From: Mycolicibacterium brisbanense
GTDB lineage: Bacteria; Actinomycetota; Actinomycetes; Mycobacteriales; Mycobacteriaceae
DNA length: 64,000 nucleotides
Assembly: GCF_001570425.1 (NCBI RefSeq)
Contig: NZ_BCSX01000020.1
Coordinates: 51,312-115,311, forward strand
Reading direction: 5' to 3'
The notes below the pieces were generated by a model. The model saw only the letters and a program-made list of their open reading frames with translations. It had not been told where the DNA came from and ran no database searches. Numbering within the stretch: the stretch's first letter is position 1; every line of letters begins with the position of its first letter. Shown here one piece after another: positions 28,432-37,298 of the stretch. A program made the translations under genes and the position numbers.

Positions 28432-29343
28432 CTATTCGGACATCCTGGGCCAGTGGCGCAACGCGGTGGGTCCCGTGTCGGCAGGACGAAGCCGGTCGAG
28501 CACAAGTCGCAGCGGGGGCCAGCCGGAACGTCCGCGCCGGGTCACCACATAGGTGGTCATGATGACTTCAGGGGTGTTGAGCGGCAACACCTTTAATCCG
28601 TCGCGCGGGGTGCGGTCCACGGGCAAGAGACCGATGCCGTAGCCGGCGAGGACGAGATCCTCGACGAGATCGAGCGTGTCGATCTGGTGGGCGATCTTCG
28701 GAATGAAGCCGGACAGTGCCGCGAGGGTCCGTACCGCGTCCTCGTCGGCGGTGTTGCGGGAGTTGACGATCCACGTGTGCTCGGCGTACTCGACGAGATC
28801 CACCGAGTCGGATGCGTCGACCGGCACGACCAGTCCCCATCGGGTCGACCACAGCGGCCACGATTCGAGCACCGGGTCGGGGGAGGCCGGCGCCAGGTTG
28901 TAGTCGTAGGTCAGCGCCATGTCCAGTTCGTTGTCCACGAGTCGGCGGAAAGCCTCGATGGGCTCGTACTCGCTGATGATCGCCTCGACGCGTGGATGGG
29001 TATGGGCGACGTCGGCCAGTACCGGAAGCAGCGATACGCGAATGGCGGTCGCGAACCCGCCGATGCGGATGGTGCCGGCCGGTTCGGCATCCGGGTCGAG
29101 GTCCAGCCGTGCACTGTCGACCGCGGCGAGGATGGTGACCGCGTGCTCGGCGAGCCGCAGACCCGCCGGAGTCAAGCGCACGTTGCGACCGTCGGGTTCG
29201 ATGAGCTGCGCGCCGGTGTCCTTGGCCAGCGCGGCGATCTGCTGCGACACCGTCGAGGTGGTCAGATGGTGTACCTCGGCGACCGCGCGCATCGAGCCCA
29301 GGCGTGAGAGCGCCAGCAGCAGCTGCAGTCGACGCGTGTCCAC
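28432..29343 (-). CDS. LysR-family transcriptional regulator
   Basis: A 303-residue regulator. The N-terminal winged helix-turn-helix occupies residues 3-62 (LQLLLALSRLGSMRAVAEVH; TSTVSQQIAALAKDTGAQLI), followed by the usual linker helix and a periplasmic-binding-like effector domain (about 90-290). The GTG at 29343 gives the classical start just before the first helix; upstream in-frame codons would run into the divergent gene's region. It is divergent from the thioesterase gene at 29428 across a palindromic gap and probably controls it. Confidence 0.85.
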   Translation of the reverse strand: MDTRRLQLLLALSRLGSMRAVAEVHHLTTSTVSQQIAALAKDTGAQLIEPDGRNVRLTPAGLRLAEHAVTILAAVDSARLDLDPDAEPAGTIRIGGFATAIRVSLLPVLADVAHTHPRVEAIISEYEPIEAFRRLVDNELDMALTYDYNLAPASPDPVLESWPLWSTRWGLVVPVDASDSVDLVEYAEHTWIVNSRNTADEDAVRTLAALSGFIPKIAHQIDTLDLVEDLVLAGYGIGLLPVDRTPRDGLKVLPLNTPEVIMTTYVVTRRGRSGWPPLRLVLDRLRPADTGPTALRHWPRMSE

Positions 29344-29373
29344 CGACCAATTGTCCGCATATCGTGAACATTC

Positions 29374-29391
29374 TGTCCATATCGATGGACA
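29374..29391. promoter_or_regulatory. Perfect palindrome between LysR and thioesterase genes
   Basis: TGTCCAT and ATGGACA are perfect 7-bp arms with an ATCG spacer. It lies centrally in the 84-bp divergent region, where a LysR activator site is expected. A partial copy (TTGTCC) is found about 20 bp to the left. Confidence 0.6.
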
Positions 29392-29427
29392 CAACTTGAT
29401 AGTTAGCTCATATGCGACGATGCGGTG

Positions 29428-30246
29428 ATGACCGAGCGTGCCACGCACTTCACTCAAACCGATCAGGACCGGTTCATGCCGACCGTATTCGCGCAGAGCC
29501 ACTGGGGTGAAGACCACCTCAACGGCCCGGCGCTGGTCGGTCTGGCCGCCCGCGCGCTCGAATCGGCGTATGGGCTGCCGGAGTTCCTGCCCGCCCGGCT
29601 GACGGTCGACCTGTTCAAGGCGGCCCGCGGGGTGCCGACCACCACCAAGGTCGCGTTGGTCCGCGATGGTCGGCGCGTGCGGAATTCGGAGTGCGAGCTG
29701 GTGCAAGACGGTGTCACGGTGGCCAAGGCCACGCTCGTGCAGTACCGGAGGTCGACGGCGCCGCGCGGCGAAGAATGGTTCACGACACCGGAATTCGCGA
29801 CGCCGGCCACCCTCGATTCCACGCAGACGACACTCATGGGTAGCGACGAAGTCGGGTGGGGCGGGACCATTGCCGATCACCAAAATGCGTCGCGCAAACG
29901 GTTCATCAACCGAACCATCACAGTCGTCGACGGTCGGCCCAACTCACCGTTCGTCCGGGCGGCGATGGCGGCCGAGGGCACCAGCCTCGTCACCAATCTG
30001 GGAACCGCCGGCGTCGGCTACATCAACGGTGATCTCACCGTGGCACTGTCCCGGCTACCGCTCGACGACTGGATCGGCGTGCAGGCGGACTCGCACTGGG
30101 CCGCCGACGGCGTCGCAGTGGGCGCCTCGACGTTGTTCGACAGCGCGGGCGCGTTCGGCACGGGCCTCGTCACGGCCGTCAGCAATCCGCAGGCGCAGAT
30201 CGACTTCGCCAACGACCCATTCCCGGAGCGCTCTGCCCCGAGGTGA
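29428..30246 (+). CDS. Acyl-CoA thioesterase-like double-hotdog protein
   Basis: A 272-residue protein with two hotdog halves. The first (about 15-110) contains HWGEDHLNGPALVGLAARAL and VDLFKAARGVPTTTKVAL, the second (about 150-260) FANDP-type elements and WIGVQADSHWAADGVAVGAS. The pattern fits TesB-like thioesterase-family proteins of mycobacteria. The exact substrate is unknown. ATG 29428 is used; GTG 29425 is one codon earlier. It is divergent from the LysR gene. Confidence 0.75.
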   Translation: MTERATHFTQTDQDRFMPTVFAQSHWGEDHLNGPALVGLAARALESAYGLPEFLPARLTVDLFKAARGVPTTTKVALVRDGRRVRNSECELVQDGVTVAKATLVQYRRSTAPRGEEWFTTPEFATPATLDSTQTTLMGSDEVGWGGTIADHQNASRKRFINRTITVVDGRPNSPFVRAAMAAEGTSLVTNLGTAGVGYINGDLTVALSRLPLDDWIGVQADSHWAADGVAVGASTLFDSAGAFGTGLVTAVSNPQAQIDFANDPFPERSAPR

Positions 30247-30257
30247 TGCCCTCGTCG

Positions 30258-30273
30258 TAGGGTTGTCGGCGTG
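30258..30273 (+). promoter_or_regulatory. Putative -10 box with leaderless start of the FGGY kinase
   Basis: TAGGGT at 30258-30263 is 7 nt before the GTG start at 30271. No ribosome site is visible, in keeping with a leaderless message. Confidence 0.4.
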
Positions 30274-31758
30274 GAGGTGCTGCTCGGAATCGACATGGGG
30301 ACCGGAAGCACCAAAGGTGTCCTCGTCGACACGTCCGGTTCGGTCATTGCCACCGAAACCGTTGCGCACTCCATGGACCTGCCCCGACCTGGGTGGGCCG
30401 AGGTCGATGCGGAAAACCTCTGGTGGCGTGAGGTTTGCGGGATCAGCACGGCATTGATGGCCCGCATGCCGAGCGGCGCGGCGCTGGCCGGCATGTGCGT
30501 CAGCGGTGTCGGCCCCTGCCTGGTGTTGTGCGACGACGATCTGCGCCCGCTGCGCCCGGCGATCCTGTACGGCATCGACACCCGCGCTGCCGCGGAAATC
30601 GCCGCATTGACCGCCGAGCTCGGCGAGGCCGAGATCCTCGAGCGGGCCGGCACGCTGCTGTCGAGCCAGGCGGTCGGACCCAAGCTGGAATGGGTGCGTC
30701 GCCACGAGCCCGAGGTGTTCGAGCGTGCGACGGGCTGGTTCGGGTCCAACTCGTTCATCGCCGCCAAACTCACTGGCGAGTACGTGATGGACCACCACAC
30801 GGCCAGCCAGTGCGATCCGCTCTACGCCACTCGCGACTACGCGTGGAATCTGCCCTGGGCGCACCGGATCTGCGCACACCTGCCGCTGCCACGGCTCGTA
30901 TGGCCCAGCGAGGTGGTGGGCACCGTCACTGCGCAGGCTGCGGCGGCCACGGGCGTGCCGGTGGGGACACCGGTTGTCGCCGGAACGGTGGACGCGTATT
31001 CCGAGGCGTTCTCGGTCGGGGTGCGGCGCCCTGGCGATCAGATGCTGATGTACGGGTCGACGATGTTCCTGGTGCAGGTCATCGCCGAGTACTACAGCGA
31101 CCCGGCGCTATGGACGACGGCAGGCGTCGAACGCGGCACCCTGGCACTGGCCGCGGGCACCTCGACCGCGGGCAGCCTGATCAACTGGCTGCAGGGCGTC
31201 ACCGGCGGGGCGTCGTTCGAGGAATTGGTGGCTGAGGCCCGCGATGTGCCGCCTGGCAGCGAAGGGTTGTTGGTGCTGCCGTACCTGGCGGGGGAGCGTA
31301 CGCCGGTGTTCGATCCGCAAGCCCGCGGCGTGGTTGCCGGCCTGACCCTGCGGCACGGCCGCGGCCATCTGTTCCGCGCTGCCTACGAAGGGATTTCGTT
31401 CGGGATCCGGCAGATCCTGGAGCGTTTCGACGACGCCCACAGCGGTGCCCGCACAGTCGCGGTCGGCGGCGGCCTGCGCAGCCCGATCTGGGTGCAGGCG
31501 GTCAGCGACATCACCGGCCGCCCGCAGTTGATCCCGGAGCAGGGGATCGGCGCCAGTTACGGCGACGCCCTGCTGGCGGCAATCGGGACCGGACTGGTGC
31601 CAGCCGACACCGACTGGGCGAAGATCGCCCGCGAGATCAAGCCCGACGCGCGCAACCGCGTCCTGTACGACGATCTGTATGCGACCTGGCGCGAGCTGTA
31701 TCCGGCGACACGGGAGCAGGTGCACCGGTTATCCGGTCAGATCCGGAGTGACGGCTAG
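30271..31758 (+). CDS. FGGY-family carbohydrate kinase of the polyol cluster
   Basis: A 495-residue sugar or polyol kinase. The phosphate loop is GIDMGTGSTKGVLVD; the catalytic Asp is probably in VAGTVDAYSEAFSVGV. The C-terminal ATP-binding region holds VAVGGGLRSPIWVQAVSDIT. It is distinct from the xylulokinase 2.5 kb away and lacks the XylB QQHG motif, having SGVGPCLVLCDDD instead, so its substrate differs. Together with the dehydrogenase at 32895 it suggests oxidation of a polyol to a ketose and then phosphorylation. Its stop overlaps that of the convergent SorC gene. Confidence 0.85.
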   Translation: MEVLLGIDMGTGSTKGVLVDTSGSVIATETVAHSMDLPRPGWAEVDAENLWWREVCGISTALMARMPSGAALAGMCVSGVGPCLVLCDDDLRPLRPAILYGIDTRAAAEIAALTAELGEAEILERAGTLLSSQAVGPKLEWVRRHEPEVFERATGWFGSNSFIAAKLTGEYVMDHHTASQCDPLYATRDYAWNLPWAHRICAHLPLPRLVWPSEVVGTVTAQAAAATGVPVGTPVVAGTVDAYSEAFSVGVRRPGDQMLMYGSTMFLVQVIAEYYSDPALWTTAGVERGTLALAAGTSTAGSLINWLQGVTGGASFEELVAEARDVPPGSEGLLVLPYLAGERTPVFDPQARGVVAGLTLRHGRGHLFRAAYEGISFGIRQILERFDDAHSGARTVAVGGGLRSPIWVQAVSDITGRPQLIPEQGIGASYGDALLAAIGTGLVPADTDWAKIAREIKPDARNRVLYDDLYATWRELYPATREQVHRLSGQIRSDG

Positions 31759-32777
31759 GCCTGTTCGGTTCTGTCGAGGATGGCCGACGCCGTCACCGGG
31801 TCGGTCACCAGTTGGTTGAAATACCCGCCGCGCGCGCCCGCGATGATCGAGTCGACCTTGTCCCTGCCTACCGCGACGGCAATGGTGACCGGAACATGTT
31901 GCAGCACTTCGAGTTCCACCGCAATGAGGCGGTCGCTGCCGTCGAACTCCACCGGTTCGCCGTCGCGATCATAGAACCGCGAGCACACATCGCCGACCGC
32001 GGTGCGCAGCGACGTGGACCCGGTCGGCACGAACCGGGGGATGTCCGAACGGCTCAGGGGCGGAGCGCCGACGCCCATCAACGCGCATCGTGCGCGCGGC
32101 CACAGGTTCAGCACGCGCTGGATACTCGGATCGTTGAGCAGCGACGGGTAGAGGTCCGGGCCCGGCAACGCCGGTGCGAACAGGTAGTTCGGTCTGCCTT
32201 TGACGCGGTTGGCGACCAGACGCGTGATCTCGTTGGTCTGGTACCACTCCTCGGGTTGGTCATTGCCGCCGACGGTGGGGGCGACCAGGACACCCGGCAG
32301 GTCGACGAGTTCGTACTGGGCCACCTCGTAGACGGTGCGGCCCGACGACACCAGCAACACGTCGCCCGGCAGCAGCCCAGCCGCGGTCAGCGCGCGGCCG
32401 ACAGCGGGCGCCAGCGCAGCGCCCATCACGTCGACGTCGGTGCGGCCGGGCCCGGGCTGTGCCAGCGGATGACACAGGAACACGGTGTTGAGCGCGAGGG
32501 CACGCGTCACCCGGTCGGCGACGTCACCGGCGGTCACTTCGGCGGGCGGCACCACCTCGATGCGGACGATCCCGCGTCGCTTGGCTTCCGCGAGCAGCCG
32601 GCTGACGGTCGCCCGGCTGGTCCCGAGCTGGGCCGCGACATCGGCCTGGGTGGCTTCCTCGGTGTAGTACATCTTCGCGGCGGCGTACAGCAGCGAGGCG
32701 GGGAAGTGGCCGGATTCGGCGTCGAGCGATGAGCCGTCGACGCCGTTCGACGGCGTTGGCTGCGCTGACCTGGGCAC
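31755..32777 (-). CDS. SorC-family sugar-binding transcriptional regulator
   Basis: A 340-residue regulator. The N-terminal helix-turn-helix is at about residues 35-75 (YTEEATQADVAAQLGTSRAT, then VSRLLAEAKRRG). The large C-terminal domain is the SorC/DeoR phospho-sugar sensor (about 85-335), with LLVSSGRTVYEVAQ and GAPPLSRSDIPRF. These proteins sense sugar phosphates. It lies between the FGGY kinase and the dehydrogenase/ABC operon and is divergent from the latter. It is therefore the likely regulator of this cluster. The start is GTG at 32777. Confidence 0.9.
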   Translation of the reverse strand: MPRSAQPTPSNGVDGSSLDAESGHFPASLLYAAAKMYYTEEATQADVAAQLGTSRATVSRLLAEAKRRGIVRIEVVPPAEVTAGDVADRVTRALALNTVFLCHPLAQPGPGRTDVDVMGAALAPAVGRALTAAGLLPGDVLLVSSGRTVYEVAQYELVDLPGVLVAPTVGGNDQPEEWYQTNEITRLVANRVKGRPNYLFAPALPGPDLYPSLLNDPSIQRVLNLWPRARCALMGVGAPPLSRSDIPRFVPTGSTSLRTAVGDVCSRFYDRDGEPVEFDGSDRLIAVELEVLQHVPVTIAVAVGRDKVDSIIAGARGGYFNQLVTDPVTASAILDRTEQA

Positions 32778-32794
32778 CCGACGAGTATGACACT

Positions 32795-32848
32795 GAACAT
32801 CTGTTCTCGGTCAGATTTCTCTGCACAATTGTTCTGGACATATGTGCA
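32795..32848. promoter_or_regulatory. Palindromes between sorC-type gene and polyol operon
   Basis: Two inverted repeats lie in the 117-bp divergent gap: GAACA-TC-TGTTC at 32795-32806, and TGCACA (32822-32827) with TGTGCA (32843-32848). The centre of the second holds TGTTCTGGACA, similar to the first. They are candidate SorC operators. Confidence 0.5.
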
Positions 32849-32894
32849 TAGCCTGGTTAATGTGACACCAACCACAGTGCGAAAGGTGTCCGTC

Positions 32895-33995
32895 GTGTCC
32901 AATCCAGGCTCCGCCCAGATCCCCGAGAAGATGCAGGCAGTGGTCTGCCATGGCCCTGAGGATTACCGGCTCGAGGAAGTGGCTGTGCCACAACGCGGTC
33001 GGGGCGAGGCGCTGATCCGCGTCGAAGCGGTCGGCATCTGCGCCAGCGATCTCAAGTGCTACCACGGTGCCGCCAAGTTCTGGGGCGACGAGAACCGCCC
33101 GGCGTGGGCCGAGACCATGGTCATCCCCGGCCACGAATTCGTCGGCCGCGTGGTCGAACTCGACGACGAAGCCGCCGAGCGCTGGGGCATCGCCGTGGGC
33201 GACCGGGTGGTGTCCGAACAGATCGTGCCGTGCTGGGAGTGCCGGTTCTGCAAGCGCGGTCAGTACCACATGTGCCAGCCACACGACCTCTACGGCTTCA
33301 AACGCCGCACGCCCGGCGCCATGGCCAGCTACATGGTCTACCCCGCGGAAGCATTGGTGCACAAGGTTTCCGGTGATATCCCGCCGGCCCACGCCGCGTT
33401 CGCCGAACCGCTGTCGTGCGCGCTGCACGCTGTCGAGCGCGCCCAGATCACCTTCGAGGACACCGTCGTGGTGGCCGGGTGCGGACCCATCGGCCTCGGC
33501 ATGATCGCCGGCGCGAAATCCAAGAACCCCATGCGCGTCATCGCCCTGGATCTGGCACCGGAGAAGCTCAAGCTCGCCGAACGCTGCGGCGCCGACCTCA
33601 CCATCAACATCGCCGAGCAGAACGCCGAAGAGATCGTCAAGGGCCTCACCGACGGCTACGGCGCCGATGTGTACCTCGAGGGCACCGGACACACTTCCGC
33701 TGTGCCCCAAGGCTTGAACCTACTGCGCAAGCTCGGCCGGTACGTCGAGTACGGCGTGTTCGGCAGTGACGTGACCGTCGACTGGAGCATCATCAGCGAC
33801 GACAAGGAGCTCGACGTGCTCGGCGCCCACCTCGGACCGTACTGCTGGCCCGCCGCGATCAAGATGATCGAGTCTGGCACCCTGCCGATGGACCAGATCT
33901 GCACCCACCAGCTGCCCCTCACCGAATTCCAGCGCGGCCTGGATCTGGTGGCCAGCGGCAAGGAGTCCGTCAAGGTCTCCCTCATCCCGGCGTAG
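32895..33995 (+). CDS. eltD: Zinc-dependent polyol dehydrogenase (erythritol/L-threitol dehydrogenase-like)
   Basis: A 366-residue medium-chain dehydrogenase. Catalytic zinc ligands are Cys49 (GICASDLK) and His80 (GHEFVGRV); the structural zinc Cys quartet is 113, 116, 119 and 127 in CWECRFCKRGQYHMC. The NAD-binding fold has AGCGPIGLGMIAG. From memory it closely resembles the M. smegmatis enzyme that oxidises erythritol and L-threitol to erythrulose, which is likewise next to a sugar ABC operon. The symbol is therefore tentative. GTG 32895 is preferred over GTG 32886 because GAAAGG lies 8 nt before it. It leads directly into the ABC genes. Confidence 0.75.
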   Translation: MSNPGSAQIPEKMQAVVCHGPEDYRLEEVAVPQRGRGEALIRVEAVGICASDLKCYHGAAKFWGDENRPAWAETMVIPGHEFVGRVVELDDEAAERWGIAVGDRVVSEQIVPCWECRFCKRGQYHMCQPHDLYGFKRRTPGAMASYMVYPAEALVHKVSGDIPPAHAAFAEPLSCALHAVERAQITFEDTVVVAGCGPIGLGMIAGAKSKNPMRVIALDLAPEKLKLAERCGADLTINIAEQNAEEIVKGLTDGYGADVYLEGTGHTSAVPQGLNLLRKLGRYVEYGVFGSDVTVDWSIISDDKELDVLGAHLGPYCWPAAIKMIESGTLPMDQICTHQLPLTEFQRGLDLVASGKESVKVSLIPA

Positions 33996-34010
33996 ATGGA
34001 GCCCGAAGCA

Positions 34011-35444
34011 ATGAACAGACGTCCCCGTCCCGGTTCATCGGGACCGCAACTGTCTCGTCGAAGCATGTTGGCGGCCTTGGGAATCGCAGGGGCCGCTGCC
34101 GCCAGCGCGCCGATCCTGAGTTCGTGCGGTGTGGGTGGCCGGGTGTCGGCGCCCAATGGTGCTGACGAGATCACCGGTGGCTTCGACTGGAAGAAGGCCT
34201 CGGGAGCCACGATCAACATCCTGCAGACTCCCCATCCCTACCAGCTGTCCTATCAGCCGCTGATCAAGGAGTTCACCGAACTCACCGGGATCACCGTCAA
34301 CGTCGACCTCGTCCCCGAGGCCGACTACTTCACCAAGCTCAACACCGAACTCGCGGGCGGCTCCGGCAAGCACGACGCCTTCATGCTCGGTGCCTACTTC
34401 ATCTGGCAGTACGGACCGCCCGGGTGGATCGAGGATCTGGGCCCATGGCTGAAGAACACGTCGGCCACCAGCGCCGAGTACGACTTCGAGGACATCTTCG
34501 AAGGCTTGCGGACCTCGACACGCTGGGACTTCACCCTGGGCCACCCATTGGGAACCGGTGGCCAGTGGGCGATCCCCTGGGGCTTCGAGAACAACGTGGT
34601 GGCCTACAACAAGAAGTACTTCGATCAGCGGGGCATCACCAAGCTTCCCGACAACCTCGACGATTTCATCCAGTTGGCCGTCGACCTGACCGACCGCTCG
34701 GAGAACCGCTACGGCATCTCCACCCGTGGCTCGAAGTCATGGGCGACCATCCACCCGGGATTCATGACGCAGTACACCCGGGAGGGCGCCGTCGACTACA
34801 AGTTCAACGGTTCGGACCTGATCGCGGAGATGGACAGCGACATCGCGATCGACTTCACCAAGAAGTGGATCGACATGCAGCACCGCGCCGGGCCGACATC
34901 GTGGACCACCTACGACTATCCCAATGCCACAGGCGATCTCGGCGACGGCAAGGCCATGATGGTGTTCGATGCCGACAGCGCCACCTACCCGAAGAACAAG
35001 CCGGGCGCCAGCAAGGAGGCGGGCAACCTGGGCTGGTACGCCGGCCCCGCCGGGCCCGACGGCAACTACAAGACCAACCTGTGGACGTGGAGTTGGGCCA
35101 TGTCGGCGAACTCGCGCAACAAACTCCCCGCGTGGCTGTTCATCCAGTGGGCCACCGGCAAGGATTCGATGAACAAGGCCGTCGAGGGCGGCACGTACGC
35201 CGATCCGGTGCGAAAGTCCGTGTTCGACACCACCTTCAAGCGGGTGGCCGCCGACCAGTTCGGCTATCTGCAGGCGTTCGAGACCGTCATCGCCGAGTCG
35301 AAGATCCAGTTCACGCCGCAGAAGAAGTTCTTCGACACGACCCAGAACTGGGCCGTCGCGCTGCAGGACATCTACGGCGGTGACGACGCCGCCACGCGGC
35401 TGCGCAGCCTCGCCAAGACCAACACATCCAAGGTCAACCTCTAG
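34011..35444 (+). CDS. Sugar/polyol ABC transporter substrate-binding lipoprotein
   Basis: A 477-residue extracytoplasmic binding protein of the family that includes maltose and glycerol-phosphate binders. The N-terminus has a twin-arginine motif (LSRRSMLAALGIAG) and a lipobox (ILSSC), so it is probably a Tat-exported lipoprotein. The body starts with ATINILQTPHPYQLSYQPLI. It captures the polyol for the two permeases downstream. An in-frame ATG at 33996 immediately follows the dehydrogenase stop; ATG 34011 is preferred because GGAG precedes it. Confidence 0.9.
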   Translation: MNRRPRPGSSGPQLSRRSMLAALGIAGAAAASAPILSSCGVGGRVSAPNGADEITGGFDWKKASGATINILQTPHPYQLSYQPLIKEFTELTGITVNVDLVPEADYFTKLNTELAGGSGKHDAFMLGAYFIWQYGPPGWIEDLGPWLKNTSATSAEYDFEDIFEGLRTSTRWDFTLGHPLGTGGQWAIPWGFENNVVAYNKKYFDQRGITKLPDNLDDFIQLAVDLTDRSENRYGISTRGSKSWATIHPGFMTQYTREGAVDYKFNGSDLIAEMDSDIAIDFTKKWIDMQHRAGPTSWTTYDYPNATGDLGDGKAMMVFDADSATYPKNKPGASKEAGNLGWYAGPAGPDGNYKTNLWTWSWAMSANSRNKLPAWLFIQWATGKDSMNKAVEGGTYADPVRKSVFDTTFKRVAADQFGYLQAFETVIAESKIQFTPQKKFFDTTQNWAVALQDIYGGDDAATRLRSLAKTNTSKVNL

Positions 35445-35458
35445 GAGCTCTGGCACAC

Positions 35459-36415
35459 ATGACAACTCAGACTCCGAAGGCGCCGGCGACATCGCCGGCG
35501 CGACACACCGCCGCGTCCCGCGGCAACCTGCCGGAGGTGCCGGCCTGGCGGCGACGGTTGCGGCCCTACGTGCTGTCCATCCCCGCGCTGGTGATCGTCA
35601 TCGGCATCCTGTACCCCTTCGTCCTCGGCGCCTACTACGCGTTCCTCAACTACGCCGCGGTCAACCCGGATCCGCACTTCGTCTGGTTCGACAACTTCAA
35701 ATCCGTGTTGGGCGACCGGGTGTTCTGGAAGAGCGTCACGGTCACGCTGATCTTCGCGGTCGTCGCCACCGGTGTCGAGACCGTGTTGGGAGTGGGCCTC
35801 GCGCTCCTGCTCAACCGGTCGTCGATCATCGGCAAGATCTTCGAAAAGGTGCTCATCCTGCCGCTGATGATCGCCCCCGTCATCGCGGGCGTGATCTGGA
35901 AGCTGATGTTCAACCCGCAGTTCGGTGTGCTCAACCATGTTCTGGGACTGGGCAACACGTTCGACTGGCTGTCCTCGACACATGCGTTGTGGTCGGTCAT
36001 CCTCGTCGACCTGTGGATCTTCACGCCGTTCGTGGCGATCCTGGTGCTGGCCGGCATCCGGTCGTTGCCCAAGGAGCCGTTCGAGGCGTCGGAAGTGGAC
36101 GGCGCCAATTGGCTCTACATGTTCCGCAAGCTCATGCTTCCGATGCTGTGGCCCTACATCCTGGTGGCGGTCATCTTCCGGTTCATGGACAACCTGAAAG
36201 TGTTCGACCACATCTACGTACTCACCGCAGGCGGCCCGGGCGTCGCCACCCGCACCCTGCAGATCGGGGCGTTCGAGGACTCCATCATCAATCTGGACTA
36301 CTCCCGCGGCAGCACCTACATGCTGCTGCTCTGGATCATCGTGTTCATCACCGCGCGCTACCTGGTGAGCGTGCTGGGCAAGGCGCAGCGCCGAGCTGCC
36401 GGAGCGGAGTCGTAA
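35459..36415 (+). CDS. Sugar/polyol ABC transporter permease (MalF/UgpA type)
   Basis: A 318-residue permease with six main helices. The EAA loop is FEASEVDGANWLYMFRKLML, the standard ATPase docking site. A Thr/Ala-rich cytoplasmic tail of about 35 residues precedes helix 1. It starts 14 bp after the binding-protein stop and is followed after 4 bp by the second permease. Confidence 0.92.
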   Translation: MTTQTPKAPATSPARHTAASRGNLPEVPAWRRRLRPYVLSIPALVIVIGILYPFVLGAYYAFLNYAAVNPDPHFVWFDNFKSVLGDRVFWKSVTVTLIFAVVATGVETVLGVGLALLLNRSSIIGKIFEKVLILPLMIAPVIAGVIWKLMFNPQFGVLNHVLGLGNTFDWLSSTHALWSVILVDLWIFTPFVAILVLAGIRSLPKEPFEASEVDGANWLYMFRKLMLPMLWPYILVAVIFRFMDNLKVFDHIYVLTAGGPGVATRTLQIGAFEDSIINLDYSRGSTYMLLLWIIVFITARYLVSVLGKAQRRAAGAES

Positions 36416-36419
36416 CACC

Positions 36420-37298
36420 ATGGGGCTCTTCAACAGAACCGAACTGCTCCCGGGGCAGAAGCGCCTGTCCATCGGGTCGGTGGCCGCCGATGTCGGTCTG
36501 GTCTTCTGGTTCGTGTTCTCGCTGTTCCCGATCGCCTGGATGGTGATCCTGGCGCTCAAGAACGCCGAGCAGCAGACCACCACCTACTTCTCGTTCAGCC
36601 CGACCTGGTCGAACTTCGCCACGGTGCTCACCGACAAGGGCACTCAGATGACCAGCGTCGACTTCAAAGCGTCGCTGCTGACCAGCCTGCTGAACTGCGG
36701 TGGCGCGGTGATCGTCTCCCTGGTCATCGGCATCCCGGCCGCTTACGCTGCCGGCCGGTGGCAGTACAAGGGCTCCAATGACCTGATGTTCCAGATGCTC
36801 TCGTTCCGCTTCGCACCCGAGCTCATGGTGATCGTCCCGCTGTTCGTGATCTACAACCAGATCGGGCTGTTCGACACCAAGGTCGGCATGATCTGGGTGT
36901 TGCAGCTGGTCACCATGCCGTTGGTGGTGTGGATCCTGCGGTCCTACTTCCAGGACCTGCCCGAGGATCTCGAGCAGGCCGCACTGCTCGACGGCTACAC
37001 CCGGCGGCGGGCGTTCGTCATGGTGGCGCTGCCCATCGTGCGGCCCGGTATCGCTGCCGCGGCATTGCTCGCGTTCATCTTCGCGTGGAACAACTACGTG
37101 TTCCCGCTGATTCTCGCCGACAGCAATGCCGGCACGGTGACCGTTGCGATCACCAAATTCCTCGGCGGTGGCGGACAGGCGTATTACAACCTGACCGCCG
37201 CGGCCGCCATCATCGCCGCGCTGCCTCCACTGATCCTGGCCTTGACCATTCAGCGGTACCTGGTGCGCGGCCTGTCGTTTGGGGCGGTGAAGGCCTGA
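36420..37298 (+). CDS. Sugar/polyol ABC transporter permease (MalG/UgpE type)
   Basis: A 292-residue permease with six helices and the EAA loop LEQAALLDGYTRRRAFVMVA. It pairs with the preceding permease as a heterodimer. The stop overlaps the first ATPase start (TGATG), so the two are coupled. Confidence 0.92.
   Translation: MGLFNRTELLPGQKRLSIGSVAADVGLVFWFVFSLFPIAWMVILALKNAEQQTTTYFSFSPTWSNFATVLTDKGTQMTSVDFKASLLTSLLNCGGAVIVSLVIGIPAAYAAGRWQYKGSNDLMFQMLSFRFAPELMVIVPLFVIYNQIGLFDTKVGMIWVLQLVTMPLVVWILRSYFQDLPEDLEQAALLDGYTRRRAFVMVALPIVRPGIAAAALLAFIFAWNNYVFPLILADSNAGTVTVAITKFLGGGGQAYYNLTAAAAIIAALPPLILALTIQRYLVRGLSFGAVKA

Noticed and set aside
28432..29883. Extended 483-residue version of the LysR regulator
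   Set aside because: The added amino-terminal part is antisense to the thioesterase gene and lacks conservation; the GTG at 29343 gives the normal LysR start.
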